Program-made: the position numbers and the translations under genes
Shown here: piece by piece, positions 1 to 24,479 of the stretch
Numbering within the stretch: the first letter of the stretch is position 1
Layout: each line of letters begins with the position of its first letter
Assembly (NCBI GenBank): GCA_963971405.1
Contig: OZ020487.1
Span: 21,189,371 to 21,253,370, forward strand
Length of the DNA stretch: 64,000 bases
Reading direction: 5' to 3'
Source of the DNA: Psococerastis gibbosa
Taxonomy: Eukaryota; Arthropoda; Insecta; Psocodea; Psocidae
The notes under the pieces: generated by a model
Seen by the model: the letters and a program-made list of their open reading frames with translations, nothing else
Database searches by the model: none
Told to the model about the DNA's origin: nothing

Positions 1-59
1 AGTGTAGACGGGTTTCTGAATTTATTTATTATTTTCCAAGTCATTCTCGAGGCATTTTT

Positions 60-1010
60 AGACTTGAAATTTTACGCTCGATATCCTCCCTTCTCCACAA
101 GTTACATTTGTCCCTTACAGTTTTAAGGAGGCTTTTATTTATGCTTCGCTTTAAGCATGGGATCAGGGGATGATCTACTGAGAATTTTCAGGTCCCTCAG
201 CTTATTGAACTCGGATTTGATCTCATCTGGGAGGCGGTCTGAATTTTTTTTCCCCATCCTTTATCAACGTTGTTCTTGTTAAAGTTGCGCTTTTTTGGCT
301 GCGGATCAGCCACACCCTTGTAATTTTCGGGTAACAAGTTTGTTCAGTAATAGTAAGCTTCTGAGCGTCGTGGTCAGAGAAACCAACAGAAAATGACGAA
401 CAATTAAAAAAAGAGCTATCAATATTTACGTAAAAGTTATCTATACATGTAGAGGAATTGGCGCTTATTCTGGTGGGGGTTAAGATTGTTGGATAGAAGT
501 TATAACTTTTGAAAATGTTATAAAATTCGCTTACACGAGCGTTGACGTTTAAAGATAGTAAATTCATATTAAAGTCCCCACAGAAGAGACACATCCTATT
601 TTCCTTGGTCATAATATCACAAATACACTCAACAGCTAGGTATAAGTCATCAGTGTTACACTCGGGCACCCTGTATAGGCAAACAATGGTGATTAGGCCG
701 TTCAAGAGGTCCAGCGCTGTTATTTCTACTTTGCGCTCAGTTGATAAATTAATTAAGTCCGTACGGGCTTTAAATGCTACATTCGGTTTGAGATAGATAC
801 AGCCACCACCATGGCCAAGTTCACCCGAATTCTTGTTTGTCCTAACGAAAGAGCAGGCTAAGTTATAACCTTCAAGTGAGACAAGCTCCTCTGGCCGTAG
901 ACAATGCTCAGTGAGACAGACTATGTCAACCTGTTCTTTCTTTAAGACATGCGGTAATATAGTGATTTTGTTTTTTAGTGATTGGATATTATGGTGGCAG
1001 ACTGGTACTC
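60..1010 (-). mobile_element. LINE endonuclease relic
   Basis: Reverse-strand frames between about 1010 and 105 read as an apurinic-type (EEP) endonuclease of a non-LTR retrotransposon. Visible pieces in order are VDIVCLTEHCL, GGGCIYLKPNVAF, CLYRVPECN, CGDFNMNLL and, near 360-390, GFSDHDAQ. GDFN and SDHD are hallmarks of this nuclease. The longest open stretch is 223-705. Past the nuclease the frame is disturbed and the fragment runs off the left edge. The reverse transcriptase would lie outside the window. The clade (Jockey, CR1 or R1-like) cannot be settled from the nuclease alone. Confidence 0.75.
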
Positions 1011-1429
1011 AAGCAAGTACAACAATTATACCTAACGTCACCTTCTCAAAAGGTGAAAAAACATACTTTTCTAATTTTTTATTAGTTACAATAAACTAAT
1101 CTCATTGCCTTTTGGTTGCGGTGTATGGGGTGCAGTCAAATCAATAACCTCGCAAGACTAGTGGCACAGCATCCATATTTTGTGATTAAACATAAGAAGG
1201 GTGCGTTTTTACTCCACCTACTCCAGGTGCCCAATTATTGGTGTCTGGTGGCCTGTATAGCTCCCCTGTCTTCAGTCTTTCCTTCTCATTAAAGAAGTCA
1301 ATTTCGCATTGACTTTATTTATTTGAAGTAGCCAATGCCGTCCACACACCTACGTTTTTAGTCTGCCTCCACAGGGGTGGGCGCTCCACGATTATGTGTC
1401 ATCCGGGTTGACTCTGTCTGTAATCCCAC

Positions 1430-1563
1430 CTTAGACATACACGACTGGAGCGCCAATTTTGGTGTATAAGATCTGGCCGTCTGCCGTTTTAAGCACCGAT
1501 AAGCCATTCTGGAACGCCTTCCACCGGACACCAACACGGTTCTTTGGTAGAAAATCAAGTTCC
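1430..1563 (-). CDS. possible first coding exon, unrecognised
   Basis: A reverse-strand ATG at 1563-1561 in a reasonable context (CCACAACTATGG) opens a 43-codon frame beginning MELDFLPKNRVGVRWKAFQ and containing DGQILYTKIGAP. The residue make-up and codon pattern look coding. The frame closes just after GTATGT, which could be a splice donor, so this may be exon 1 of a gene whose remainder lies left of the window. It would be divergent from DPM1, with about 600 bp between the starts. An overlapping frame (1358-1558) looks less protein-like. I do not recognise the product. Confidence 0.3.
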
Positions 1564-4645
<3,082 letters not shown>

Positions 4646-4732
4646 ACAAAATGCTGAAAAATTCTAAGAATGGAGAAATTGAAGGTTTGAATGGATCTTT
4701 CCAATTATTCAAATGTTCCATCTGGCAGGCCA

Positions 4733-4909
4733 GACTGTAGCCTGATCGAGGCGATTATAATACCGGGGTTAAATAAATACCCTAGGATTATAATTGTAAA
4801 CAAACAAATTTTGAATAGCACTTTCCATTATAAAATTATCTTGTTTACATTTTTATTACCAGGGGATTAAATAAATACCGGTATTATAATCGCCTCGATC
4901 AGGCTGCTG
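4733..4909. mobile_element. foldback MITE, family A, downstream of DPM1
   Basis: An inverted-repeat element lies about 90 bp past the DPM1 stop. Its right end reads, on the reverse strand, CAGCAGCCTGATCGAGGCGA and continues ttataataccggtatttattt; the left end mirrors this with small changes. The centre carries tgtaaacaaacaaattttga. The same sequence recurs at 8469-9306. No coding capacity is seen. Confidence 0.85.
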
Positions 4910-7900
4910 GTCGAGAATTGATCTAGGCCCAGTTTATATAATCATGCTAATTTAAAGGCTAATTGAGAAATAAATAGTATATTAATATAAGGATTATAGT
5001 CAGAGCCAACTAAATACTTTTACTTAAAATGAAACACTTTACACATCTATTGTATAAGATGGGCCAGAGACAGCAATCTCGTTATGCCCTTTCCCCTTAC
5101 ATGATACTAGGCCTGTAACATTGTCGGAAGGTTGGAACTGGCTGTCATTGATTTAGGTTCAACTATCGTGTTTGTGAAAATATCCACAAACTTTTATTCG
5201 TGTAATTTATGTCATTATTCGCACACTACGGTATGCCAGGAAAGAAGCATTAGACATATTTATAAATTAAATTACTTTTCAAATGAAATGAATAAAAAAT
5301 GTCTAACAGAAAGGTACTAAGGTAAATTTATTTCACGATTTTATTGTTAACATAAGACCATGAACACAATTAATTAAAACCGAACCAATTTTCCATCATA
5401 AAAGAGATCGAGCATCACTAAGTCAAGGCGGTAAATTGGGAATCCTGACCAGGCAGCCCTCTTAAAAATGACTAAAAAAGAATTCCAACTAATGTCTGAG
5501 TACATGGTGAAAACAGCAACACAGATAGATTTTTGTCAGCAGGCCCCTAGTCAGGAATTCCACCAATGATTGGATATCATCCTTGTTTGAACTATGATTT
5601 CACATTCATTGTCACAGCTTATGCTTTGGTGCTTAATAAGGATACTTTGCGACGGAAAGCATCACCATATAAAAATACAGGTAAAAGTAAATCTATGACC
5701 TGACAATTCTCTTGACAATAGTTCCTAAATATACGTCTATGTACAGTCATAATGATGTTATGGTTATACATTTTGTAATTTCCACATTTGTATTGCCCAT
5801 GTTTCCAACAGTATTTTGTTGTGTGCTACGAAATCGTATGTACAGTATTTTTTTTTACTTAATACTTAACATTTTCACTTTATAATGGCTATACTAAACT
5901 AAACCGTAGAAAGAATGTAACATGCATTGCATGGACTGAACTAAGGTCTAGGAGCGGGTATTAAAACTCTAGCTCAAAGCAACTAGAACCCATATTAGAA
6001 AATGAGCGCGAATTTACTAACCTAATGATTAACTATAGCATACTTTACAGCCCTTCAAAGAAAATTCTTCTGGCAAACGTACATAATTATATAGAACAGT
6101 TATTTTTATTATTTTTTTTTTTTAATTTTCAATGCGTCTTTAAGAATGAGCAATAACACAATGAAGACTATAGACTCTATTCGTATAATATGAATACAGC
6201 TTTATAAGGGTTCGCTCACTTATAGTCCGCTACCTTCTTGGCTGTTAGCAAGCAGGCATAGTGTCACCTCCCTGGTGCATTACTACTTACTTGCTCCGCG
6301 TCACTCTGTCAACCTAAGAACTGCAAGCATTTGAACGGGGTCTAAAGCAAGAGTTCCGAGAAGACTTAAAATAAGAAATAAAAAACAAAGTGATCGTGGA
6401 AGAGGCTACATTGTGCAACTACACAACAATTGTGTAACTCAACTCAACATAAATTCAGGAGTCAATTATTGATAATTTTAATAACTATCCAAATTGCTGC
6501 TACCAATCATTTTTAAGTTTTTTTTTTTTTTAAGCGCATTTAAGGTAGAAAAATTTATTGGAAATATAGCTCTGCATGCCTACATGCTGTTGTAGAGTAT
6601 CATGAGTACATGCTTCAAGTTTGGCTACATTATATAAATTAACTGATCTCCTTTATTACAAAGAATCATTATTTTTATGTTAATTCGATGTGTGGAAGAA
6701 ATCAAATCCCAGCCTAGATATGTACTGCAATACTATTTTCTGAAGAACATTTCAATGGAACTGTGGGAAGCACATATAGTTCGACCCGTCTAGAAGCATA
6801 CGTTATCAACCGACAGAGACCCTTCTATGAAAACTCCAAATTGTTTGGATCATAATTGGGGTTCAGAACCAAATGATATCGCACTCGCTCTAAAGAAATA
6901 GAACTATACTTTGTGGTGGCTATTTTCAAATTTTAAAATATCATTTGGTAATGCTTATAAATTAGGAAAACGCCATTCAAGTATTTTTATGTGCTGTAGA
7001 CACTCACCTAAGAGAAAAATCAGAATCGTATTTATTAACCTTACAATAATTATTTAATAATTGCTATCTTTAAAATGACAAACTTTGGAGACATTCGACG
7101 CGATGCCGTGACAGTGACTGGATCCTATTGACCGATCAGCAGGATTCTTTTTTACAGCTTCAATGCAAGATTTAAAATTTGTGATTATTCTTCAGTATCT
7201 TTTTTGAGCCTTCTGAAATTATATCTCCAAATTCTAGTTGTTAGAAAAGAATTATGTGTTAAATAGTAATGTTAATAAGTTACGATACCATTTCCTCAAA
7301 ACAAAACTAGTTTAAGTATTTTTGTCTCAACGAATTTGTACTTTAACATTAGGGGATGCAATAGTCGCATGAGAAAACTATTGAATTATTCCTAACCCTA
7401 AGTTCTACTTAGTGGTGACTTTTGACATACAATACAGTAATTATTATGCCACTAATTTGACATTTGGAAAGAAGGAATCATCAACTTGCTAAATGACGCG
7501 CCATAAAGTGTGAACTCAGTACACTCTCGTTCGCATTTTAAGATCGTTTCGACTAGAACTCAACAAACAACTTATAGGGGGGTTCTCACAATGAATACGT
7601 CATAAGCAAAAAAACATCGGATTCACGAATGCTTCAAGATTTCATTTCGAAACAAGAAGTGGAAGTCTTAATAAGATTGTGAAACCCCCTTAACGCCTCT
7701 ACTATCTGAAAATTAAGTTATTTAAAATATATATGTAAACTAATATATAAAAAAAAATTGTAGAAGTTATAGCGTCAAAATGACGAAGTTGGATCAGTGA
7801 GCAACCGAATGTTACTGCAATACTACTAATATACACCTAAATTCAGCTTCAAAAAGCGCTTTTATAGCATTGTTCGAAATACAATATTAGTAAGTAATGT

Positions 7901-8054
7901 GCAAGGTACAGTAGACAAGAGAATTAATTAAATTAACATAAGGCCACCTACTCTAATTTTGCTAGGAAATGGAGGATAATGAAAATGGTCAGCAATGGGA
8001 TCTCTAGGCATTGAAACGTCCCACCAGCGAGATGATGGCGGCACTTGCTAACCG
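4910..8054. other. spacer between convergent DPM1 and PHAF1
   Basis: About 3.1 kb of AT-rich sequence with short A/T runs and no coding frame that I can support. It should hold the 3' untranslated ends of both convergent genes. I could not pick reliable poly(A) sites, because AATAAA-like strings are common in this composition. Confidence 0.5.
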
Positions 8055-16882
<8,828 letters not shown>

Positions 16883-18258
16883 TTTAAACTATATGTACAA
16901 ATTTACAGCAAAGTATTAAGGAATTAGAAAGAAAAAGTTAATTTTTCCTACTGCGTAGGTCTTTGTCTTAAACTTCACTACGCCATATTGCTTCAGTTCA
17001 AACAACTGTCACTTGAGTTGAGTCACTTCTGCTCATGCGCTTGTAATTTTACCGCTGTTTTTTAAATTCATACGTTCAAGTTTAAATTAAAACATTACTA
17101 ACTTAGACCCAAAGACAATAAATTATTATACCCATTTATGCTAATACCTAATTACGATGTCCCATTAAGTGACGACTGATGGTAGGACTTTCGCAATGTC
17201 TTATAGACTATAAAACCTTACCTTAGTTTACTGCTTGATCGGTGCGTTATACAGAAGCGATTGTGACTGTAACATATTTGGGCCTAGTACAGATACCTAC
17301 TTTGCATGTCTGCATTTTGATTGGATTTTCCATACGGTATACCCTGCAGGCCATCAGTATCTCCGATGATAACGACTAAGTCTAGGTACGAAGCAGGATT
17401 TAGGAACTACATTTGAAATCCCAACCATGCGAGGGCCCGTGGGCCGAGGCGCCACCCACGCAGACGCAAGGGGTGGAGTCAGCCAAAGGCTGATGCGGAG
17501 CCGCTTGTATCCTAAAGAAGCTTGGACGTTTAGAACTCACTTTCCAACGATTCCACAATATTTTTTTTTCTGTAAGCCGTCTTCACCGTCTTCTGTTTCT
17601 CCTTGTGTGATGCACATACATATAGGCCTATGCCGTATCTAGTGGGAAATGTAAACTACCGTACCAACCTAACGAATTGTACCTTGGCTACACTACTCAT
17701 ATCCCTGAATAGTTTAGACATCATGTTACATCTTGGTAGGATTGTTTGCATTGATGAACTTACAGCATTAATTTCATTAACTTGTAACATTTTAATAGCC
17801 ACTAAAAACGTGAAGTGGTAGGTAAAATAAAAGCCAAATAGGCATAAACAATATTAAAACACAGTCAACAAATTTAAAGATACTATCGCAGCATTCGAAT
17901 ATCTCTTAATTAAGTGGGCCAAAAGATCCCGAATTCGCACAATTATAGGTTTTATGAAAAAAAAAATTTCCTATGGCACCACCGACGTTCAGCCTATTTT
18001 TGTAGTTATTCCCCAAAAGCCAGGGCGGCGGCGAACGCTTACCTAATAGGTAGGCTTAGAGCATATATGCAGTGCTACAACTTTTACATTGCGGTTCGAC
18101 CACATATGGGTAAGTACAGGCAGGCCTACCTTACCACTTGTAATAAAACTGCCCAGCAATTTCGTAAAATGACAGTGGCATCAACATTATCTATCACATT
18201 GTATCTTGTTGGGTCTGAATAAGGTAGCCGCTTGTTTTTTTTTTTGTTTTTTTTTACA
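16883..18258. other. spacer upstream of PHAF1
   Basis: The first part should hold the PHAF1 5' untranslated region and promoter. A short GC-rich patch at 17427-17510 (ggcccgtgggccgaggcgcc) stands out against AT-rich flanks. No gene is supported; the open frames at 17427-18222 show no family motif. Confidence 0.4.
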
Positions 18259-20319
18259 CTAAATTACCCTGCAATACAACAGTGTAAAATAAATAACAAT
18301 CCAGGTAAGCAAAAAGGCAAGTATGATGAAGAGAAGTAGTGTCTTCAAGGGGTCGAGAGGAGATTCCGGTTCAGAGTTTCGGTCGCGATGACATTCCTCA
18401 AAAATACACAGCTTCACGTCAGTGAGCCGCACCTGTAAAATTTCACATACATGCATTAGACAATGTGGCGCCATGGCCACTACTGCCACGTTTAGTTGGG
18501 AGTTAGGTTTTTCTTCTGCTGCTTTTGTTTTAATTAAATAATAAACGTTTTCAATTTAAATTAGAGTTATTAATTTGATTAACCATAAAAAATAGAGCTA
18601 TAACATAATCACAGGGGCTGGCGCTCTAGGGTAGAAGTAGGCCAACCTATTTTGACAATTACAGTTCTGCTAACTACAAAGTAATTTTTAGTTTTAGTAA
18701 CTATTGATAGAATTTCACTGCAGCTTACTTGGCAGGCAGGGATTTTCATCAGTAGATTTAGATAAGTTTTAACTCAGTAGCCTACCTACCTAATAAGTCT
18801 AGTAAATTAATAAAAGATAGTAAAATATTGTTATCACCACAATTCTACGAATTACTAAATTTACTAGTACTTGTAGTAGTAGCCAACTTATTTATCGTCA
18901 AAAAGTAAAATTTTTCCCAGACTTGCGTTACTTATTATATATGTACTTGTATATAGCGTATTTATACTAGTACATACTGTATATATACGGTATATGTATG
19001 TATTATCAATGGTCATAGTTATTTATTTCAGGACTTCTTATGGACCCTGGCCTACTTTTAGTGGCCCATAGGTCCCTTGTTCAATGCCAACGACCCCGGA
19101 CATCGGATATTATTTGTATTGTTTCCGCATGCACTTTTGGCCATTGGCAAACTGGTATACGTTCTCGATGTCAACCTACACCGGCTACAAGCGATAATGG
19201 ATAGGCTGAGACTAGCTTACCATTGACGCAATGAAACAGGCGAAAGCATGACTTAACCAAATACAGATACGAGTCATCGTTGGTTATAAGAGTTACCATT
19301 GAATATATTAGGCGCATATTCCACCTACGTCAATAGTCAATAGTAAATGTGGTATTGACGTGGTAGCCGACATTTTTAGATTGTCTTCAATGTCTGCTAC
19401 CACATCATTACCACATTTACTATTGACTATTGACGTAGGTGGAATATGCGCCTAACACTAACTTCAATGGAGTTACCTTGTCAGAAAGAGGCACAATGTC
19501 GGTTGTTGTGCTTAGAGTTTCTTGCGATGCAATCGTTTCATATAACATCTTCACATTAGTCTGAAAGATAAAGCCGCGTTAATACCAGGCAATCATACAG
19601 CTCATTTGTTAAATTACTAAAAAAATAATTTAAGGCGCCCATTCCACATACGTCAATCGTCTATGTAAAATTGAAAAATGACGTCAAAATGACGTAAATT
19701 GACGTGGTAGCAGAATTTTTAGTATGTCTTTAATGTCTGCTAAAACGTCATTTTTCAATTTTTCATTGACGATTGACGTATGTGGAATGGGCGCCTTACA
19801 AAGAAGCCAGAAGGTCGATAAAAATGTTCAAGTCTGAGTATACTGAACTTGAATGTCCAGCTGCTATGGCAGCTCCTACTCCCGTTTCTGCTTTAGTTCA
19901 TTCTTTAAATTTTAGTTACAGCATTATTATCACAAGAAAGTATAACATAAGATCGTAAATACTCAGTATCACGTACTAGTAGTTATGGCGTTGTATTATG
20001 CAGCTAGTGCCCCACTGACAAACTTCGGGAAGTTCTTAGCATTTGCGCTAAGGCGGCTATTCCATCTCTCAATAATCCGTCATTTGTGCATCAAAAATTG
20101 ATGAGATGTTTGTTTTAAGGAGATACTTAACTTATCTGTTATAAATGAAGTTATAATATGGTAGAGACTTATTATTGATGCACAAATGACGGATTATTGA
20201 CAGATGGAATAGCCGCCTAATCAAAATAATAACATCATAAATACCTGCGGCAAACCAATCGAAACCTCCGAGGACACTTCTGTTTCCATCGAATGACAGT
20301 AGGGGTGTGCAGCACTCAT
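18259..20319 (-). CDS. small tail-anchored membrane protein, unrecognised
   Basis: Three reverse-strand exons join in phase: 20319-20245, 19560-19477 and 18432-18259, with GT-AG introns, giving 110 residues. The start ATG begins MSAAHPYCHSMETEVSSEVS and has an in-frame stop 16-18 bases upstream. Residues 26-53 are polar (TNVKMLYETIASQETLS). Residues 84-106 (TLLLFIILAFLLTWIVIYF and on) form one hydrophobic segment beside the C terminus, which ends LLYCRVI. This predicts a tail-anchored protein with its N terminus in the cytosol. The segment before the membrane span holds two cysteines (CIFEEC) and an acidic, proline-containing stretch. I do not recognise the family. Each intron contains MITEs. 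An unspliced frame (18489-18259) is the main alternative for the last exon. Confidence 0.6.
19022..19290. repeat. dispersed repeat S, copy 1
   Basis: Shares blocks such as ttttggccattggcaaa, gataatgga(c/t)a(a/g)gctgaga and tta(c/t)cattgac with the repeat in the last MEAK7 intron (25445-25660), and more weakly with 45960-46110. Probably a SINE or a non-autonomous element; no clear Pol III boxes or flanking duplication were found. Confidence 0.55.
19311..19452. mobile_element. Harbinger-like MITE
   Basis: A near-perfect palindrome with ends GGCGCATATTCCACCTACGT and its reverse complement. Flanks are TTA on the left and TAA on the right. It lies in intron 2 of the 110-residue protein gene. Confidence 0.8.
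19634..19795. mobile_element. Harbinger-like MITE
   Basis: A palindrome with ends GGCGCCCATTCCACATACGT and its reverse complement, flanked by TAA on the left and TTA on the right. It lies in intron 1 of the 110-residue protein gene. Confidence 0.8.
20052..20217. mobile_element. Harbinger-like MITE
   Basis: Inverted ends GGCGGCTATTCCATCTCTCA and its near reverse complement, with TAA directly repeated at 20049-20051 and 20218-20220. It ends 27 bp from exon 1 of the 110-residue protein gene. Confidence 0.85.
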
Positions 20320-20841
20320 GTTTGTGAGCAAGTACTAACCACTTCCTGAAAACAAGGAATTTATTTTAAAATACGCAAACTCCATTTAATAAATTAGTCA
20401 TGTTCGCAATAGGTTTTGGCTTAGACGTGATTGACACATTGATATTTATATGAACTATATTTAGTAGTCTATAAGCATGGTTTGCTGACTAGATGTGGCT
20501 GTTATCAGAGGACAATAAACAGAGATTACGAATTCACTTGTGGTCCATACAATCGACCTTTGACCTCCTATGATGAGTTTAGACACAATATTAGAACCTA
20601 ATTTATATTCTATCTAGAAATAGAACAGAACAGACAGACTGTCTGGCCCAAAATATGAAACCACTTACAGCGTGTAAAGGTAGTGCGACAATATCATCTG
20701 ATATGTTTCTTCTGATGATAAATATTTTTAGTTTTCGGCTTGCTTACCATATACAGTATCTAGTAAGGTGCATTCTATTAATTAGCCTGAGGAGACCACG
20801 AAACGGCTATGACTACTGCAAGTGGATCATAGGTCTTTAGT

Positions 20842-21121
20842 AGTAGTGTTCGTCGGGTTAATAACGACTTAGGCCTCATATTTGGGCCCATAGAGCAACT
20901 CCGACTTGACTGTCCTATTCCAGCCCATAGGACAGTGGACCTCCTGATTTTAGTGGATTCCGAACCACATGGGAAACACAGTGAAGTCACACGATTAGTT
21001 CGGAGGTGACCAGGACAAGTCCTACCATGTTTCCCTACCGGCACTGTGCACACGACCAAGTTATCTGCAGCTTTGAACCTGCTCTGGTCCGCTGGATTCA
21101 ACTTGGCATGGCGACGGGTAG
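20842..21121 (-). repeat. short retroposon-like repeat T, copy 1
   Basis: A 280-bp repeat, nearly identical to 24480-24770. It has a short (TAG)n run at its left end, so it reads as an element on the reverse strand with an (ACT)n tail. An imperfect 14-bp direct repeat flanks it (cataggtctttagt and cataggcctttagt, 13 of 14 match). A tail of simple repeats plus a target duplication points to LINE-driven retroposition (SINE-like). The open frames inside it are not host genes. Confidence 0.75.
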
Positions 21122-21458
21122 CATAGGCCTTTAGTCCATGCGGGAAAAAATTCTATACAACCTGTTAGAACTATTCCTATAAATGTCTGGGAATGGGCAG
21201 CTGTGCAAAAGGGGTTCCCAAACATTACCCTACAATGAGAGGGAGTGAGGATGGCAATAACAAAATCGCAATAGAGTAAAAAAACTAAAGCAAATAAATA
21301 AACTTGTCGAAATATTTGGCGGGAAATTGGAACGTGTCATGGCCAAAAATATTTAAATAATTATTCTATTAATGATTAATCACCTTCATCTATTCTATTT
21401 CCTATCTATTTTCTCTATTTTACTAAAATGATAGCGGCATATTCATGTAAGGATATAA

Positions 21459-21669
21459 GGCGGCTATTCCACTTGTCAATATTCCGTCATTTGTGAAAGA
21501 AGGAAAGAAAATTGTCTTTATTTTCCATATGGGCGAATTTTGGGCCTTTCGGCCCACTCTTACAATTAACCCATTGCGCATCAATAATTGATTTCATATA
21601 GAGTAAAAAAAATATTTCATCAATTATTGAATCACAAATGACGGATTATTGAAAAGTGGAATAGCCGCC
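21459..21669. mobile_element. Harbinger-like MITE with a small insert
   Basis: Same family as 20052-20217, flanked by TAA on both sides (21456-21458 and 21670-21672). The left arm is interrupted at about 21500-21583 by a block containing tgtctttattttccatatgg and gggcctttcggccca, which looks like a LINE 3' end on the reverse strand. Confidence 0.8.
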
Positions 21670-22205
21670 TAAGACTTTTCTGCCAGGGAAAGGGTCCCCT
21701 CACAATTTCAGCCCAGGCCGATTATATTAGAAATTTATTATTTGGGCAACCACTGTTCTTTCTGTTTTCCTAAAAGTATTTGTTAAGATAAACTGAACCC
21801 TGAGGCAACCAAGCTATTCTAAGCCACCAATGCAGTCATTGGGCCTAAAAAACTTTATTGAAATAAATTCAGCGAAAGCTGTCAGCAGCAAACACAGTTA
21901 GTTAACTTGATATCGGTGCCATAGCTATTTCAGATTATTCGTTTGAATACATACCGCAGCTTAATTGTATAGCAACTAATTAAAATATCTTAGGACACAC
22001 CACTTGTTCCATTCTTACAGCTTTATTAATGTATTAGGCCCAATCTCAATTAATATCAGCATGCATAACAGCTCTATCAAGGATATGACATTCTGATACC
22101 ATAATATGCGAGTAAGAAATGCTGCTATTTTTGTGGCGGCTACTGCATTATTTAGCCTATCAATAAATTACATAACATACCACTTGACTATTGTTATTTA
22201 ATTAT

Positions 22206-22344
22206 GGCGGAGATTTCACCAACGTCAATAGTGATAGTAAATGTTTTTTGACGTGGTAGCAAACATTTTTAGACTGTCCAAAAATGTTTGCTACCACGTC
22301 AAAAAACATTTACTATCACTATCGACGTTGGTGGAATCCCCGCC
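22206..22344. mobile_element. Harbinger-like MITE
   Basis: A palindrome with ends GGCGGAGATTTCACCAACGT and ACGTTGGTGGAATCCCCGCC, flanked by TAT on both sides. Its right half is part of the tandem duplication at 22274-22843. Confidence 0.8.
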
Positions 22345-22843
22345 TATGTTCCTTGGTTATTCACTATAGGCTATTGTTACTTCGACTAGGCAGGTACAAT
22401 ACAAACACACACTCATGTATGCAGCGGTATAGTAGGTGACACATGCAAAAGCCAATTGAATCAGAGGTTTTTATGCAATTTTAATGCTGATTGATAGGCT
22501 ATTCAGGAGCAATTTGTTGCGGACCAACCAACAGAGCTGTCTACCACTACCAGAAGAACTGTCTAAAAATGTCTGCTACCACGTCAAAAAACATTTACTA
22601 TCACTATCGACGTTGGTGGAATCCCCGCCTATGTTCCTTGGTTATTCACTATAGGCTATTGTTACTTCGACTAGGCAGGTACAATACAAACACACACTCA
22701 TGTATGCAGCGGTATAGTAGGTGACACATGCAAAAGCCAATTGAATCAGAGGTTTTTATGCAATTTTAATGCTGATTGATAGGCTATTCAGGAGCAATTT
22801 GTTGCGGACCAACCAACAGAGCTGTCTACCACTACCAGAAGAA
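22274..22843. repeat. tandem duplication, 2 x 285 bp
   Basis: Positions 22274-22558 and 22559-22843 are near-identical direct copies, differing by eye only at a few bases near the start. The unit contains the right arm of the MITE at 22206-22344 plus 214 bp of flank. The close match suggests a recent event. Confidence 0.9.
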
Positions 22844-23756
22844 AAAGACTCTACAATATATAATAAAGCTCCTGAACACATGGAATTTGATGCGTCTAAA
22901 TCTCGAAGAGCTAAACATTACTAATGAGATATAGAAGGAATATGTCTTTTTCGGGATGATCTATGTCAAAAGTGAAAAGTTGCCATGATATAACAACTGA
23001 TAAATGTCTAGACTAATTTTTCTCTATGAAATTTGAATTTTTCAGAATCATCTCTAAGTACTTTATAAATAAAATTATGAAAGGGTTGCTACCAAGTTAA
23101 TGCAGATCGATGATAAGGAACTTTGGTGAAACACATCAACACAATACTAGACATCAAAGTTATTTAAACCTTAAAACCTTGACCATGTGAATATGATGAT
23201 GTTGTTAAGTGACATTGAAGAGTGAAATATTGATAAACCGAAAAGTAGGAAGTTTTCATTATTGGTTTATTAGCACTGAAATGGTGATGGCAAATCCCCC
23301 CCCCCCCCCATATGTATTTTACCCTTCTTTTTTCCCATTCTTCCTCTCTTGTTTCTTCTTTATTTAACTTTGCACTTATCAATAATACAATATTTTTGGT
23401 TTTTAGGGTTAGCATGAAAACAAGACTTATTGTTCGCCTTTTGATTATTTTTCAATAAAGTCGTTTTTCATTTCATTTCCCATAGTACTACTTTTAAATA
23501 CAACAATAACAACAACAACAAACACGCAGTTAACTACAATAGGGAAACTAAATTCTCATTATTCTACTAAGATACGGGTATCATATGTAATGGGAATATG
23601 TGTCACTTAGTCCATTGTTAGATAAAATACAGCTACGAGGCTGAGAATATATTAGCTGTGATAACATGAGTACTGCAGCAGTTGAAACAGGTGACTGCGA
23701 CTTGAAAATCATTTACACCATTAAAGGCCTTAACACCACAATACATGACATGTCAG
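22844..23756. other. spacer, no gene seen
   Basis: AT-rich sequence with a run of Cs at 23287-23300. The stretch 23403-23470 (gttagcatgaaaacaagact and tttcaataaagtcgttttt) resembles the sequence just after the transposase stop at 49850-49935, so it may be a fragment of a related element's 3' end. Confidence 0.4.
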
Positions 23757-23955
23757 GACATGTAGAGTAGAGGTACAGACTCCGACTTTCACCCGAAAAG
23801 TTGTTGGTTCTAGTCCCACACTTGCAACATTTTCTGCAGCGAAGGGCACGTAAAGCAAGCAATCCTGGGTCTTCCTAGTTGAGTGAGAGATAGCCCTAAC
23901 TCCGCTAGATTGGCTTAGTAATAGAACAGAAAAGTCAATATTTATTTATTTAGTA
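23757..23955 (+). repeat. tRNA-derived SINE, family U
   Basis: The head contains gacatgtagagtagaggtac and a B-box-like ggttctagtccca at 23806-23819. The tail reads ccctaactccgctagattgg, then a T/A-rich end. Further copies are at 35000-35215 (-), 38262-38375 (-, partial) and 63030-63145 (+, tail only). Confidence 0.7.
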
Positions 23956-24479
23956 TAATTCAATAATTTTACTCTTCAAACGCCGCAGATTTCATTCACT
24001 TTTAATTTTCCCTTGACGATCTAGCCCATTGTTATCCATATTAAACAGAAAAACGGTATATCATATCGCATACCTTTGAGAAAATTAACCAGATAAATCA
24101 ATCAATCAATCAGATAAATTGGGGAAAAAACCAACTGGAGTAATAGCCTAAAGACCTTATTTTCCCTGCACCAGCCGAGCTTTCTGCTAGGTCTCCTGCT
24201 GATATTAAAAGCTAGAAACTGCTATATTAAGCTGCTGCTAAAAATGACTAAAAAATAATTTTTGCTGAAGAGCCTTTCTATAGATGCTTTATAACTTCAG
24301 GTGCTAAATAAAGTAACAAAACCGAGCAGGTTGCTTTTCCTAGCAAGCTTTTGGTTTTGAATTTTTTTAAAAAGAAATTATGGATACCTAATCCCCAATA
24401 CATTGCATACCTACCTTGCCATTATTACCCTGAAGTGCTATATTCTAGACTGTGCAATTGCCCCATCGATCAATTCAGT

